From contig NZ_FNDD01000006.1 in the NCBI RefSeq assembly GCF_900100015.1, positions 62,001 through 126,000 of the forward strand: a stretch of 64,000 bases of DNA. Reading direction: 5' to 3'. How positions within the stretch are numbered: the first letter of the stretch is position 1; each line of letters starts with the position of its first letter. Position numbers and translations under genes: made by a program. The notes beneath the pieces were generated by a model, which was given only the letters and a program-made list of their open reading frames with translations, was not told the DNA's origin and searched no databases. The DNA is from Vibrio xiamenensis (GTDB taxonomy: Bacteria > Pseudomonadota > Gammaproteobacteria > Enterobacterales > Vibrionaceae). Positions 35,716 to 45,402 of the stretch are shown piece after piece.

Positions 35716-36906
35716 ATGATTATCGAGCCAGTGATACAGGGCGTGGTAGCTCGCGCCGCTCATCCTTATGGATGTGAACAATCTATCCTTCAACAAATAG
35801 AGTACGTGAAGTCCGCAAAATCGATCAAAGCAGGACCGAAACGGGTTTTGATCATTGGTGCTTCCTCAGGTTTTGGTTTAGCCGCACGTATTGCGCTCAC
35901 TTTTGGCGGCGCTGAAGCCGACACGATCGGAGTCTCATTTGAACGCGGTCCAAGCGAAAAAGGCACTGGTAGCGCAGGCTGGTACAATAACCATTACTTT
36001 CAAAAATACGCGGAGCGTGAAGGTCGCGTTGCAGCCAATATTCAAGGTGATGCTTTTAGCGCCGAAATCAAAGAAGAAGTGGTTGAAGCCATAGAAACCT
36101 ACTTTGAAGGCGAAGTAGACCTAATTATCTACAGTGTCGCCGCCGGGGTGCGTCCGAATCCACAAACCGGCGATATGTGGCGCTCAGCCATCAAACCCAT
36201 TGGTCAATCCTACTCTGGTGCGATGATTCAGCTCGAAGATGATAGCTGGCATCAACAAACTCTGAGCGCAGCAAGCGATGAAGAAATCGAAGCCACACTT
36301 AAAGTTATGGGCGGCGAAGATTGGGAAAGCTGGGTTGATACCTTGATTAACTCTGAATCCATCGCACCCGGTTGCCAAACCATCGCTTTTTCCTATATGG
36401 GCTCAGAAGTGACCCATCCGATTTATCTCGATGGAACGTTGGGACGCGCAAAAATCGACTTGCACCAAACCAGTCACTCGCTGAATTTAAAACTCGCCAA
36501 TTTCGATGGTGGCGCTTATGCCACTGTGTGTAAAGCACTGGTCACCAAAGCCAGCGTGTTTATTCCAGGCCTAATGCCCTACTTGATTTCATTGTATAAA
36601 GTGATGAAAGAGAAAGGCACGCATGAGTCGTGTATAGAACAAATGCAGCGTTTGTTTAGCGATAAGCTTTACGGACAGACTCCCGTGCCTGTCGATGCCG
36701 AACGATTACTGCGCATGGACGACTGGGAATTAAATATCGATACTCAAGAGCGTGTTCAAGCCTTGATGGCCAAATTGGGCAAAGACAACTTTAAGCAATT
36801 GGGTGACTATCAAGGTGTCAAACAAGCGTTTCTCAACCTCAACGGCTTCGGTTTTGAGCAAATTGACTACAGTCAATCAGTCGATATTGACAATTTTCGC
36901 AAATAA
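35716..36906 (+). CDS. fabV: Enoyl-ACP/CoA reductase FabV
   Basis: NADH-dependent reductase that carries out the last step of fatty-acid elongation and is insensitive to triclosan. The N-terminus EPVIQGVVARAAHPYGC and nucleotide-binding IGASSGFGLAARIALTFGG are diagnostic. The active site Y-x8-K is in IYLDGTLGRAK. 396 residues. An AGGAAAAA site precedes the ATG. A second FabV copy elsewhere in the genome cannot be excluded. Confidence 0.95.
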   Translation: MIIEPVIQGVVARAAHPYGCEQSILQQIEYVKSAKSIKAGPKRVLIIGASSGFGLAARIALTFGGAEADTIGVSFERGPSEKGTGSAGWYNNHYFQKYAEREGRVAANIQGDAFSAEIKEEVVEAIETYFEGEVDLIIYSVAAGVRPNPQTGDMWRSAIKPIGQSYSGAMIQLEDDSWHQQTLSAASDEEIEATLKVMGGEDWESWVDTLINSESIAPGCQTIAFSYMGSEVTHPIYLDGTLGRAKIDLHQTSHSLNLKLANFDGGAYATVCKALVTKASVFIPGLMPYLISLYKVMKEKGTHESCIEQMQRLFSDKLYGQTPVPVDAERLLRMDDWELNIDTQERVQALMAKLGKDNFKQLGDYQGVKQAFLNLNGFGFEQIDYSQSVDIDNFRK

Positions 36907-36934
36907 CACTCTCAACCCTGAGACGTCTTAATAG

Positions 36935-36972
36935 TAAGAACCGCACTGAGCTTAATCAGTTGCGGTTCTTTG
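36935..36972 (+). terminator. fabV terminator
   Basis: AAGAACCGCA and TGCGGTTCTT form a 10-bp stem, extended by CTGA/TCAG after a small bulge, with a short T-run. Confidence 0.75.
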
Positions 36973-37041
36973 GTACATTGAGTTCACAAATCTTCGCACC
37001 CGTAAGGGATTATCACTCATCGATAAAGAAGTCACTGACTC

Positions 37042-38961
37042 ATGACGCCGAAAGTAAATGTAGATCAGATAGAAATTCCCATCGAGATTGTCTGTGGTTG
37101 GCAGACGATCGCCAATTTGCTATCTGAAATAGTCACCGTGCCTGTGGCACTGGTCATGCGCGTGCACAGCGACCGCCTTGAAGTATTCTGCTGTAACGAC
37201 AATCACCCCCATCCTTTTCATATTGGTGATACTCAAGAGTTGGGACGCGGCTTTTATTGCGAATATGTGATTAATTATCAAACTGGCCTTAAAGTTATCA
37301 ACGCAGAACAAGACTTAGTTTGGCATCAAAACCCTGATTTAGAATACGGTTTAGTTGCTTATCTCGGCGTACCTCTACGTTGGCCAAGCGGTGAAGTATT
37401 TGGCACTCTGTGTCTGCTCGACACCGCGCCAAATCAGTTTGATGATACGTTTACAAATTTGCTGGAAAGTTTTCGCGAATCCATCGAATCGCAGATGACG
37501 ATTTTGTATCAAAAAGAACAGCTTTCACTGATTAACCAAGATCTTTGCAATCGAGTTGAAACCCGCACCAAAGACCTTGTCGAACTCAACTACTCGCTTA
37601 ACAAAGAGATTGGCAAACGCAAAGCCGCCGAAGAAAAAGTGCGCTACCAAAACCACCATGATTCCGGTACCGGTTTTCTAAACCGCCTTGGCCTTGAGCA
37701 GACGCTGCAAAGCCTTGTCGACAATCGCTCTAAATCAAGTGAAATTGCCATATTTCATGTTGGGTTTGCCAACGGCAGTAGTGTACAGTCAAAGCATGGT
37801 TATCACGCTTGGGAACAAATTCTGATTCACTTTCGTCAGCGGCTTAACCATCTTTCTCATTTCGAATTTATTACCGCGCGACCATCAAGTAACGATCTCG
37901 TATTCGCCTTTAATGTAGAACAACAGCATCTTGATGAAGTGAGCGAGGAAATCTGCCGCCAACTGGTTAAAGTCAGCCACTCAGAGTTTGAACTCGATGG
38001 CGCACGCATTCATCTACACGCGTATATCGGCATCAGTACCACACCAGTGAGCCACGTGGCTCAAACACTGCTTAAACAAGCGCAAGAAGCGATGCGTTCG
38101 TGCAAAGATCTCGGCCATAAATTCAATTATCATTCGCAAGCAGTGGCGGATTTTCACCAAGAGCTTAATCAGTTAGAAAACTATTTACTTAAAGCTATTC
38201 GTGACGACGACATTTTGCTCTACTTCCAGCCCAAAGTGTCGCCAATAACCAAACGTTGGACCGGTGCAGAAGCCCTGCTGCGTTGGCGCCACCCTGTATT
38301 GGGCGATATTTCCAATGAATCCTTAATCCATATCGCTGAGCGCAATGGATTGATTTTTGAGGTCGGCAGTTTTGTATTGAGGTCGGCGATCAAAAAAAGC
38401 TCGGCTTGGATAAACTACGTCGCAGATTTTAAAATTTCCGTCAACGTGTCTGCAGTGCAACTGCGCAATCCTCAGTTTGCCCAGCAAGTCGAATCGATTT
38501 TGCTCGAGCATCGATTCCCTGCTAAAAACTTAGAACTCGAGATAACCGAAAGTAGCTTGATTGCCGATGAAGACGCGGCGCTTAACACCTTAACCTCGTT
38601 ACACGCACTAGGAGTGACACTGTCACTGGACGACTTCGGTACCGGTTATGCCACCTTTAACTATCTGAAGAAATTTCCTTTTGACGCGATAAAAATCGAT
38701 AAAAGCTTTATTCAACATCTTGATAAAAGCGATAACGACCGTGAGATCGTCCATTCGATTGTTTATGTCGCCAAAAAATTAAAGCTGTTTGTGACGGTTG
38801 AAGGTATCGAAAACCAATTCCACGAAGACTTTATCATTCAAGAAGGCTGTGAATACGGACAAGGTTTCTACTATGGTAAACCGATGACGGGTGAATCGTT
38901 TGAACGCTCGCTGATGACTCAAACCCGCTTTGATTGTTCTCCAATGGCATCAGAATCTTGA
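37042..38961 (+). CDS. GAF - degenerate GGDEF - EAL protein
   Basis: Soluble c-di-GMP protein. An N-terminal GAF domain (about 20-160, with LGVPLRWPSGEVFGTLCLLD) is joined by a coiled coil to a GGDEF-fold domain in which the signature is replaced by SSNDL, so it should not make c-di-GMP. The C-terminal EAL domain looks intact: AEALLRWRHP, SVNVSAVQL, LEITES, LDDFGTGYA, IKIDKSFI, VEGIE and GQGFYYGKPM. The likely activity is phosphodiesterase, controlled through GAF and possibly GTP binding. Confidence 0.9.
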   Translation: MTPKVNVDQIEIPIEIVCGWQTIANLLSEIVTVPVALVMRVHSDRLEVFCCNDNHPHPFHIGDTQELGRGFYCEYVINYQTGLKVINAEQDLVWHQNPDLEYGLVAYLGVPLRWPSGEVFGTLCLLDTAPNQFDDTFTNLLESFRESIESQMTILYQKEQLSLINQDLCNRVETRTKDLVELNYSLNKEIGKRKAAEEKVRYQNHHDSGTGFLNRLGLEQTLQSLVDNRSKSSEIAIFHVGFANGSSVQSKHGYHAWEQILIHFRQRLNHLSHFEFITARPSSNDLVFAFNVEQQHLDEVSEEICRQLVKVSHSEFELDGARIHLHAYIGISTTPVSHVAQTLLKQAQEAMRSCKDLGHKFNYHSQAVADFHQELNQLENYLLKAIRDDDILLYFQPKVSPITKRWTGAEALLRWRHPVLGDISNESLIHIAERNGLIFEVGSFVLRSAIKKSSAWINYVADFKISVNVSAVQLRNPQFAQQVESILLEHRFPAKNLELEITESSLIADEDAALNTLTSLHALGVTLSLDDFGTGYATFNYLKKFPFDAIKIDKSFIQHLDKSDNDREIVHSIVYVAKKLKLFVTVEGIENQFHEDFIIQEGCEYGQGFYYGKPMTGESFERSLMTQTRFDCSPMASES

Positions 38962-39029
38962 TGTATGCTTTACTCAGCACAACGTGCTTCTTATAATCCA
39001 CGCCTCTTGTTTAAAGCGGAAACTTTTTT

Positions 39030-40685
39030 ATGGATCAACTTACTGCGATTTTAAAGAAAATCGAAAAACAAAATTATCGCGCCTATCAACAGATCAAAGG
39101 ACAATACGACTTCAAAGATTTCACTCTTTTTGTCGATCATGTCCAAAGCGATCCATATGCTTCTTCTTCCCGTTTTCGCGCGTTTCGTCCTTGGCCGTTA
39201 ACCGACCTGGCGTGGCTTAAAGAGACCTCAGCGTCTTATCAAGTTGCCGCGCGCGATTTTATCGCTCGTCAATTCGCCGAGTTCGCCAAACAAGAGAATC
39301 ACATCAGTATCGCTACTACCGGGCAGACCGTACTCGATAACACCGCAGTGGTATTCAGCGAACAAGGTATTGAGTTGCGTTTTCGCATTAATCTGCCGGC
39401 AGAAGGTCGCAGCGTATTGGGTAAAAAGACCAACAACCTTTTGACTTTCCATCTACCAAAATACGTACGCCGCTGCACGATCGCGCGCGAGTTAGATTTA
39501 GATGCGCTGAAACACCACTGTGAAATCGTTGAAGACCAAGAAGCGATGCGCAGCCAATTAGAAGCAAAAGGGCTTGCGGCGTTCGTGGCCAACGGTTCAG
39601 TACTGCCACGCCTTGCCGGTGATTGCGATTTTCCAATGAAAGATGCCGTCACTTTTAAAGCGCCTGAATCAATGACCGTGACTCTGAACACGCCAAACCA
39701 AGGCGAGATTCAAGGCCTAGGTATTGGCAAAGGTATTACCCTGATTGTGGGCGGCGGTTTTCACGGTAAATCGACCCTGTTAAGCGCGATTGAGCGCTCT
39801 ATCTACAACCACATTCCTGGTGATGGCCGCGAACGCATTGTGACTAATCCACTGGCGATGAAGATTCGCGCTGAAGATGGTCGCTGCGTTCATCACTTGA
39901 ATCTGTCTAACTACATCAATCACCTGCCTTACAATAAAGACACCGAAGACTTCTCGACTCAAGATGCATCGGGTTCAACATCGCAAGCGGCATGGCTGCA
40001 AGAATCGATTGAAGCAGGCACCAAAGCGCTGTTGATTGATGAAGATACCTCGGCCACCAACTTTATGATTCGCGACGAACGTATGCAGGCACTGGTGGCA
40101 AAATCCGATGAACCCATCACACCGCTGGTGGATCGCATAGGTCAACTTCGCGATCAAATGGGCATTTCATCAATCATCGTTATGGGTGGCTCGGGCGACT
40201 ATTTGGATGTCGCCGATCATGTTATCCAGATGCATGACTACCAAGCCATCGATGTGACCGAAAAAGCTCAGCAAGTGATTGCAAAGCACCCAACCCAACG
40301 TGACAACGAAAGTGAAAAGCCTCTGCTTGAACTGACCCAGCGCGCCTTGAACGGTCATGCACTACAAAAAATTCTTGTCGACGGTAAATACCGTGTTACC
40401 GCCAAAGGCAAACAGAGTTTAAGACTTGGCAAAGAGTTCACCGATTTAAGCGCGCTTGAGCAATTGGAATCGTCCAATGAAGTGAATGCGATTGGTTGGA
40501 TTTGCTTTGCGCTGGCGCAAACTGGTCAGTGGGTCAATAACCCGGTCGATGTCATCACTGCGCAATTGAATGAGGATTGGCACACCAAAATGCCAGAACA
40601 AGGTGATTTAGCCAAACCACGTACACTTGATGTGATGGCAGCACTTAACCGCATGCGCAAAGCGCAATTTAGCGCCGCTAAATAA
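39030..40685 (+). CDS. ABC-class ATPase domain protein (PF09818)
   Basis: 551-residue predicted cytosolic ATPase of the COG3044 family, of unknown function. Walker A is GGGFHGKST at about residues 242-250, and KALLIDEDTSATNFMIRD supplies Walker B and the following conserved acidic/asparagine stretch. SIIVMGGSGDYLDVADHVIQM is also characteristic of the family. There are no membrane segments. A homologue in trypanosome mitochondria (MRB1590) is linked to RNA editing, so an RNA role is possible. Monocistronic with terminator. Confidence 0.85.
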   Translation: MDQLTAILKKIEKQNYRAYQQIKGQYDFKDFTLFVDHVQSDPYASSSRFRAFRPWPLTDLAWLKETSASYQVAARDFIARQFAEFAKQENHISIATTGQTVLDNTAVVFSEQGIELRFRINLPAEGRSVLGKKTNNLLTFHLPKYVRRCTIARELDLDALKHHCEIVEDQEAMRSQLEAKGLAAFVANGSVLPRLAGDCDFPMKDAVTFKAPESMTVTLNTPNQGEIQGLGIGKGITLIVGGGFHGKSTLLSAIERSIYNHIPGDGRERIVTNPLAMKIRAEDGRCVHHLNLSNYINHLPYNKDTEDFSTQDASGSTSQAAWLQESIEAGTKALLIDEDTSATNFMIRDERMQALVAKSDEPITPLVDRIGQLRDQMGISSIIVMGGSGDYLDVADHVIQMHDYQAIDVTEKAQQVIAKHPTQRDNESEKPLLELTQRALNGHALQKILVDGKYRVTAKGKQSLRLGKEFTDLSALEQLESSNEVNAIGWICFALAQTGQWVNNPVDVITAQLNEDWHTKMPEQGDLAKPRTLDVMAALNRMRKAQFSAAK

Positions 40686-40725
40686 TGAGCTAATAAGCTT
40701 CAATTATTTACATCTTCTCGCTAAT

Positions 40726-40754
40726 AAAAAAGCGCCATGACTGGCGCTTTTTTA
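40726..40754. terminator. Bidirectional terminator
   Basis: AGCGCCA and TGGCGCT around a short loop, with A-run and T-run, between the convergent ATPase and DnaJ-related genes. Confidence 0.88.
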
Positions 40755-40766
40755 TGGTGTGGCAAA

Positions 40767-41396
40767 CTAATATTGCTGCCTTAGCACGTGCCAAGCCTCA
40801 CACAGCACGCGAAAACGGTCACTGTCGCCGCTGTCTCTATCTGGGTGCCATTTAAGCGCGAGTTTACGCCAAGTTTTGCGAATTTCGGTCTTGCTCGCAT
40901 CTTGAGGTAGATTAAACAAGCGCAGGGCGCGATGGCGATCGATACTGACCACATTACTGCTGCCGCCGCCGACAAACTCATGGTAACGCGTCCAAAACTC
41001 GTTGAGCAAACGCTTCACTTCCCCTTCATCGGCTTCATAGTTTTCCCAATGAGTATAGTAATCGCGCAGTGGATCATTTTCGTCGATTGCATGACCTGGG
41101 ACTTGATGGACTGGCATCAAAACGATATCCATCGCTTCGACTTGCAGCCAGTTATCGGGATAAAGGGTTTCTTGCAGTTGATAAAGCGCGTTCATGATTA
41201 AAAAATTACGCTTGAACAAGTCTTTATCTGCCGCGGCGTCAAGGATGGGAATCAAGCCCAACTCGCCCAGGTGCGCTGCCAGAGTGTGAACTTTCCAGCC
41301 GCGGGGCTGTTTACGAAGCACTTCCAAAGTTGGCCAAAGAAGTGGATTTTCCATGTAAGATTGAAATTGTGCGCTGACGGCTTGTTGATCTTCCAT
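40767..41396 (-). CDS. DnaJ-related protein with C-terminal J domain
   Basis: 209-residue protein. The first two thirds match the DNAJ-related N-terminal domain (ENPLLWPTLEVLRKQP, FLIMNALYQLQETL). The C-terminal 60 residues form a J domain with the HPD motif in LALKWHPDRDSGD. It would stimulate an Hsp70; the J domain at the C-terminus is unusual compared with DnaJ itself but normal for this family. Client unknown. Confidence 0.88.
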   Translation of the reverse strand: MEDQQAVSAQFQSYMENPLLWPTLEVLRKQPRGWKVHTLAAHLGELGLIPILDAAADKDLFKRNFLIMNALYQLQETLYPDNWLQVEAMDIVLMPVHQVPGHAIDENDPLRDYYTHWENYEADEGEVKRLLNEFWTRYHEFVGGGSSNVVSIDRHRALRLFNLPQDASKTEIRKTWRKLALKWHPDRDSGDSDRFRVLCEAWHVLRQQY

Positions 41397-41556
41397 TATT
41401 CATACTAACGTGACGACACATGAATATAATTCAAATCCATTGATTGGGTTTTGTCGAGAAACGGATGAATAAATCAACGGAGGAATTGATCTCTGCGACA
41501 AAAGAGCGATGACATCACCACTCTTTATCACGGTTATTAGGCCATATATCGCGCGA

Positions 41557-42396
41557 TTAAATCACACCAAGCTCACGCAGTCTTTCCATCAAATATTGGT
41601 GCGCAGTGTAGCGCTCAGACAGCACAACCTCAGGTTTGGGATGCAAAAACAGCGGTAGTGAAATTCGCGAATGGGTTTGACGAGCACCGGTTGGATTGAT
41701 CACGCGGTGGGTGGTTGAGGGAAAGTAGCCGCCGGATGCCTCTTGCAACATATCACCGATATTGATGATCAAATTGCCAAAGTCACACGGCACGTCGAGC
41801 CAATCCCCTTCTTTAGTCTGCACTTGCAAACCCGGTTCATTTGCCGCGGGTAAAACCGTGAGCAGGTTAATATCTTCATGAGCGGCAGCGCGAATCGCAC
41901 CAAGCTCTTCGCGGCCCGTCATTGGTGGATAATGCAAAATACGCAATAAGGTTTTCTGGCTGTTATTCACCATCTCTGAAAGTGCGATGGAGTACCTAGC
42001 TTGAACTTCAGCGGGTGAATAGGCTTCAACCCAACCAAGCAGCGTTTGTGCAAAGGCATTAGCACGTTGATAGTAATCCAAAATCTGCTCAGACAATTCG
42101 CTGGGAATTTGCCCCCAAGGGTATACGTGAAAATACTCTTTGATGTCTTTAACACTGTGTCCTTTGGCCGTTTCAGAGACGCTTGGAGGAAAATAACCGT
42201 CTTGAGTATCCACGTTGAATCGAAACTCATGTTTGCGCTCAGAGAGGAAAAATGCTTGCCAATTTTGGTAAATCGACTCAACCAAAGATTGTGGAATTGG
42301 ATGATTCTTTAATACGCCAAAACCTGTTTTGTGCAACGATTGCACAAACTGCTGGGCAGCATCTTCGGCAAGATAATCAACGGTGTTAAGTTTCAT
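41557..42396 (-). CDS. Isopenicillin N synthase-like 2-oxoglutarate/Fe(II) oxygenase
   Basis: 279-residue non-heme iron dioxygenase. An N-terminal DIOX_N-type region (TGFGVLKNHPIP) precedes the double-stranded helix. Iron ligands are H and D of AAHEDINLL and H of STTHRVINP; the 2-oxoglutarate arginine is in HSRISLPLF. The substrate is unknown. It lies 146 bp from cutA on the same strand and is probably transcribed alone. Confidence 0.88.
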   Translation of the reverse strand: MKLNTVDYLAEDAAQQFVQSLHKTGFGVLKNHPIPQSLVESIYQNWQAFFLSERKHEFRFNVDTQDGYFPPSVSETAKGHSVKDIKEYFHVYPWGQIPSELSEQILDYYQRANAFAQTLLGWVEAYSPAEVQARYSIALSEMVNNSQKTLLRILHYPPMTGREELGAIRAAAHEDINLLTVLPAANEPGLQVQTKEGDWLDVPCDFGNLIINIGDMLQEASGGYFPSTTHRVINPTGARQTHSRISLPLFLHPKPEVVLSERYTAHQYLMERLRELGVI

Positions 42397-42542
42397 GACT
42401 TCACTTCAGTTATCGATATTAGGCGGGCGATTTTAATCATCGCGTTCACGCAAAGCAAACATTTATGTAACATCCAATCTAACATCCACGATAAACGTGG
42501 TGACGGTTTTATTTTCAACAGTTCGCGATATAACGCAATTGG

Positions 42543-42875
42543 CTAAGATTCACTATCCGTTTGGGTCGTTTGATTTATCCATTGCAGATACGCGAAAGCG
42601 CCTTCGCTAAACGGTACTTTTATCACCTGCGGCGTTTCATAGTCGTGTAGGTCAATGATCAAACGCTCGAGTGCTGCGTAACTGGCATCGGTGGTTTTGA
42701 TGACTAGGAGCGTCTCTTTATCGTTGCAAACTTTGCCCTGCCAAAGATAGTGGCTGTCGATGCTTGAACATTGCACACAAGCGGCGAGTTTTTGGATCAA
42801 GATGGCATCGATCAACCGTTTGGTCGTTTGTGGATTATTGGTGGTGGTCAACACCATACAAAAAGGGGCGTTCAT
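42543..42875 (-). CDS. cutA: CutA family divalent-cation tolerance protein
   Basis: 110-residue trimeric protein of the CutA1 family, once tied to copper tolerance but of uncertain role. The conserved KLAACVQCSSIDSHYLW and WQGKVCNDKETLLVIKTT segments are present, along with HDYETPQVIKVPF. No thiol-disulfide DsbD gene is adjacent, unlike in E. coli. Confidence 0.93.
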   Translation of the reverse strand: MNAPFCMVLTTTNNPQTTKRLIDAILIQKLAACVQCSSIDSHYLWQGKVCNDKETLLVIKTTDASYAALERLIIDLHDYETPQVIKVPFSEGAFAYLQWINQTTQTDSES

Positions 42876-43069
42876 CGTGGCTCCTTAGTCAGCATCATCA
42901 AAGCTTGAAAAGTGATAGTTAACTCGAATTTTTACTGGATAGACAGCAGTTAACCGCCAACGCCAAACAAAATTAAACTACTATCGGGTTAAGCCTTCAA
43001 ATCTAGGCGAATGTTCGAAATACCAATAACAATATAATCTTTTAGACTTTGCTGTAGCCGGAGAACTTG

Positions 43070-43264
43070 ATGACAGACACACCAATACCGCTGTGTTGCC
43101 CTTTGTGTGGCCACGACGAATACTTACTTTCTGACAACAACCAATTCCTGTGCGCGAAATGTGGCGCCTATTTCGAGGACATCACCCAAGTTACCCAATC
43201 TATCAGGTTTACAGCCCCGCTAACCCTGTTACCAACTACGCCAAATGCAACGCTTTGTCATTGA
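43070..43264 (+). CDS. Small zinc-ribbon protein
   Basis: 64-residue protein with two CxxC pairs (CPLCG and CAKCG) 16 residues apart, forming a zinc ribbon, and a C-terminal tail of simple hydrophobic and threonine/proline composition. GGAG precedes the ATG at 43070; the TTG one codon earlier is less likely. It converges on the HAD gene with only 3 bp between stop codons. Function unknown; it could bind nucleic acid. Confidence 0.65.
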   Translation: MTDTPIPLCCPLCGHDEYLLSDNNQFLCAKCGAYFEDITQVTQSIRFTAPLTLLPTTPNATLCH

Positions 43265-43267
43265 CGC

Positions 43268-43909
43268 TTAGATTAAACCGCGCAGCTCTTTTAAATTCTC
43301 GATGGTTTTCACCTGCTGAGAGTAAGATTGCGCGTTACGACTTAGTAATTGCACGGTTTTAACACCGGCGCGAAGCCCTGCTTCGAGCCCCTTTGCCGTG
43401 TCATCAATGTACAAGCACTCATCGAGCGAAAAGCCCATGTTCATGGCTGAGTATTGAATAAGGTCTGGGTCTGGTTTCCAACTATTGGCATCGAAGGCAG
43501 AAAAGATGCGCCCATGAAAATCTGGTAGTAGCCCGGCTAAAAACAGTGAGCGTTCGATTTTCTCACGTGGTCCATTTGATGCGACGCAATACTCAATTCC
43601 TGCAGCTTTTAAACGCGCAATGATTTCGGTCGCACCTTCCATTGGTTTGAGGTGGCGGCGAAACAACCTATCAACCTCTTGCCGATACTCAGGTTCCAGC
43701 GTGTCAAGGGAGACACTCAAGCCCAAGCGCTCGCACGTGCTCATCAATATATCCGCCAGCTTACCACCTTCAAAATGGCGCAAAGCATCTTGGGTAGACA
43801 TATTAGCGCCATGACGGTTGAATACTTTCGCCAAAGCTTCGCAACAGAGCCGTTCGCTGTCTATCAGAGTTCCGTCACAATCAAAAATCACACATCGAAT
43901 CTGACTCAT
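43268..43909 (-). CDS. HAD-IA family phosphatase (YieH-like)
   Basis: 213-residue haloacid dehalogenase-type hydrolase. Motif I is FDCDGTLIDSE, motif II is in CVASNGP, motif III lysine in SWKPDPDL, motif IV in YIDDTAKGLEAG. The helical cap lies between motifs I and II. Overall sequence resembles E. coli YieH, a 6-phosphogluconate phosphatase. The exact substrate is not certain. Confidence 0.88.
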   Translation of the reverse strand: MSQIRCVIFDCDGTLIDSERLCCEALAKVFNRHGANMSTQDALRHFEGGKLADILMSTCERLGLSVSLDTLEPEYRQEVDRLFRRHLKPMEGATEIIARLKAAGIEYCVASNGPREKIERSLFLAGLLPDFHGRIFSAFDANSWKPDPDLIQYSAMNMGFSLDECLYIDDTAKGLEAGLRAGVKTVQLLSRNAQSYSQQVKTIENLKELRGLI

Positions 43910-44141
43910 GGTTATTCTAGGGTCCTTAGTGGGCTTGCTAGAAATACTATACGTCTATTTTGAAGCTATTTAGGATGAAATGCGGAAAGCGTGCACTACA
44001 GCCAGATCAAAGTGCAAAAATATCGACTAAGTCACTGTCATTTAATGACGAGTCTCATTTGCGAACAAATGACACCAAACAAATTAACTTATATAAATTA
44101 ATACTTTACAGACAATTTCATGTTAACTTTTAGATTAAAGG

Positions 44142-44645
44142 TTAACTTGCCATTTGCTCGACAAAAATATCACCATCACAGTCTAAAAGTTGCAGTTTTT
44201 CAATCAGACCCGCGACAAAACTATCAGCCAAAGCGGGATCGTTCAGTGCGAGATCCGAAATTAGTGTAGCGGTATCATCGCGAGTGACGATCGCGGCGGC
44301 AATTGGCTCACCAGAGTCAAACGCCAAATACAATTCACAGGGCTCGGAATAGATAATTTGGGTGAGAAATTCAACGATCAGCGACTGCTGCTCAGCGCCT
44401 TCCCAGCGCTTGGCTTGTAGCTGCGCAAACATGATAGTTAAACGATGAAAATCCACGAGGAAGATCGAATCAGGCAGCATGGCTTGATCAGATTGAGGCT
44501 GCCACGGCTGAAGCGACGTTTGTTGCGCTTGGCTAAGGTATAAGGCTCTGCCTTCGATACTCTCTTTGGTCGGAAACTCGACCTCGATTTGTTGATATAA
44601 CCATTGGTTTTTGCTCGACAAAAGGGAGTTTTGCGAATCAGACAT
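44142..44645 (-). CDS. Uncharacterised 167-residue protein
   Basis: I do not recognise a family. The protein is acidic, glutamine-rich in the N-terminal half, and has no signal peptide or membrane segment. The C-terminal half (ELYLAFDSGEPIAAAIVTRDD) has strand patterns that recall a GNAT-type fold, but no acetyl-CoA loop is visible. It appears to be a single gene, divergent from the creA-like gene. Confidence 0.65.
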   Translation of the reverse strand: MSDSQNSLLSSKNQWLYQQIEVEFPTKESIEGRALYLSQAQQTSLQPWQPQSDQAMLPDSIFLVDFHRLTIMFAQLQAKRWEGAEQQSLIVEFLTQIIYSEPCELYLAFDSGEPIAAAIVTRDDTATLISDLALNDPALADSFVAGLIEKLQLLDCDGDIFVEQMAS

Positions 44646-44819
44646 GAGGGTTTCCTTAGCAAATCAGTGGCGGTAGCATAACCATAGCCCTTGGTACCCA
44701 CAACATTTATTTTAAATTATTCTTTATAAAACCGCCGCTTAGAATGGCTAGCCTTAGGGTCAATGTTTTGCGACACCAAAACTGCTATGATTCCGGCTGA
44801 ATTATTTGAGGATTTCACT

Positions 44820-45290
44820 ATGTATAAAAAAATGGCGCTCGCCGCTATGCTGGCTTTGGGTTTAACCGCTTGTGATAACAATGAAGTGGGTGATGTAAGT
44901 TTAGGTATGTTTACGCTAAAAGACATTAAGCTTAACCATCTGCAAGATCCCATTGTGACTGGCGTAACCTGTCATGTTGCTTCAATCGAAGCAGACTTTT
45001 CATTGGCCGACCCAAGTGACAGTTCAATCGCGTGTCGTCAAACCGGTGATATCACCCCTGAAATGATCGCAGCGATCGACAAATCTTCAAATGGCGAAGT
45101 AGTATTTAAGAAGTCTAAAAGTATCTTCTTTAAAACCATGAAAATTCGTCGCATCTATGATGCGGAGAACCAAACCTTGATGTACCTCTCGTACTCAACC
45201 AAAGAGACATCCGGTAGCTTCAAGCACAGCCTATCAACCGTTCCTCTATGGGGAACAAAGGCCTACGGTTCTTACCAACCGAAGAAATAA
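44820..45290 (+). CDS. creA: CreA family protein, probable lipoprotein
   Basis: 156-residue CreA-type protein of unknown function. The signal peptide ends in the lipobox LTAC, so the mature protein would begin with lipidated Cys; Asp follows at +2, which in E. coli favours inner-membrane retention. Conserved parts include DPIVTGVTCHV, SIACRQTGDI, GEVVFKKSKSIFFK and IYDAENQTLMYL. I chose the ATG at 44820 because GAGGA lies ahead of it. A strong hairpin follows the stop. Confidence 0.88.
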   Translation: MYKKMALAAMLALGLTACDNNEVGDVSLGMFTLKDIKLNHLQDPIVTGVTCHVASIEADFSLADPSDSSIACRQTGDITPEMIAAIDKSSNGEVVFKKSKSIFFKTMKIRRIYDAENQTLMYLSYSTKETSGSFKHSLSTVPLWGTKAYGSYQPKK

Positions 45291-45297
45291 TCGCAGC

Positions 45298-45331
45298 CGC
45301 CACTGCACATGCTCTAAATCGTGCAGTGGCG
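45298..45331 (+). terminator. Hairpin after creA
   Basis: Perfect 11-bp inverted repeat with a 12-nt loop, seven bases after the creA stop. It lacks a good T-run. Confidence 0.6.
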
Positions 45332-45402
45332 TGTAATAAAACTGCAAACCACAAATTAAAATTGTGATACTATCCTGAAAAATTTCTCACTGCTTAACGA
45401 AA

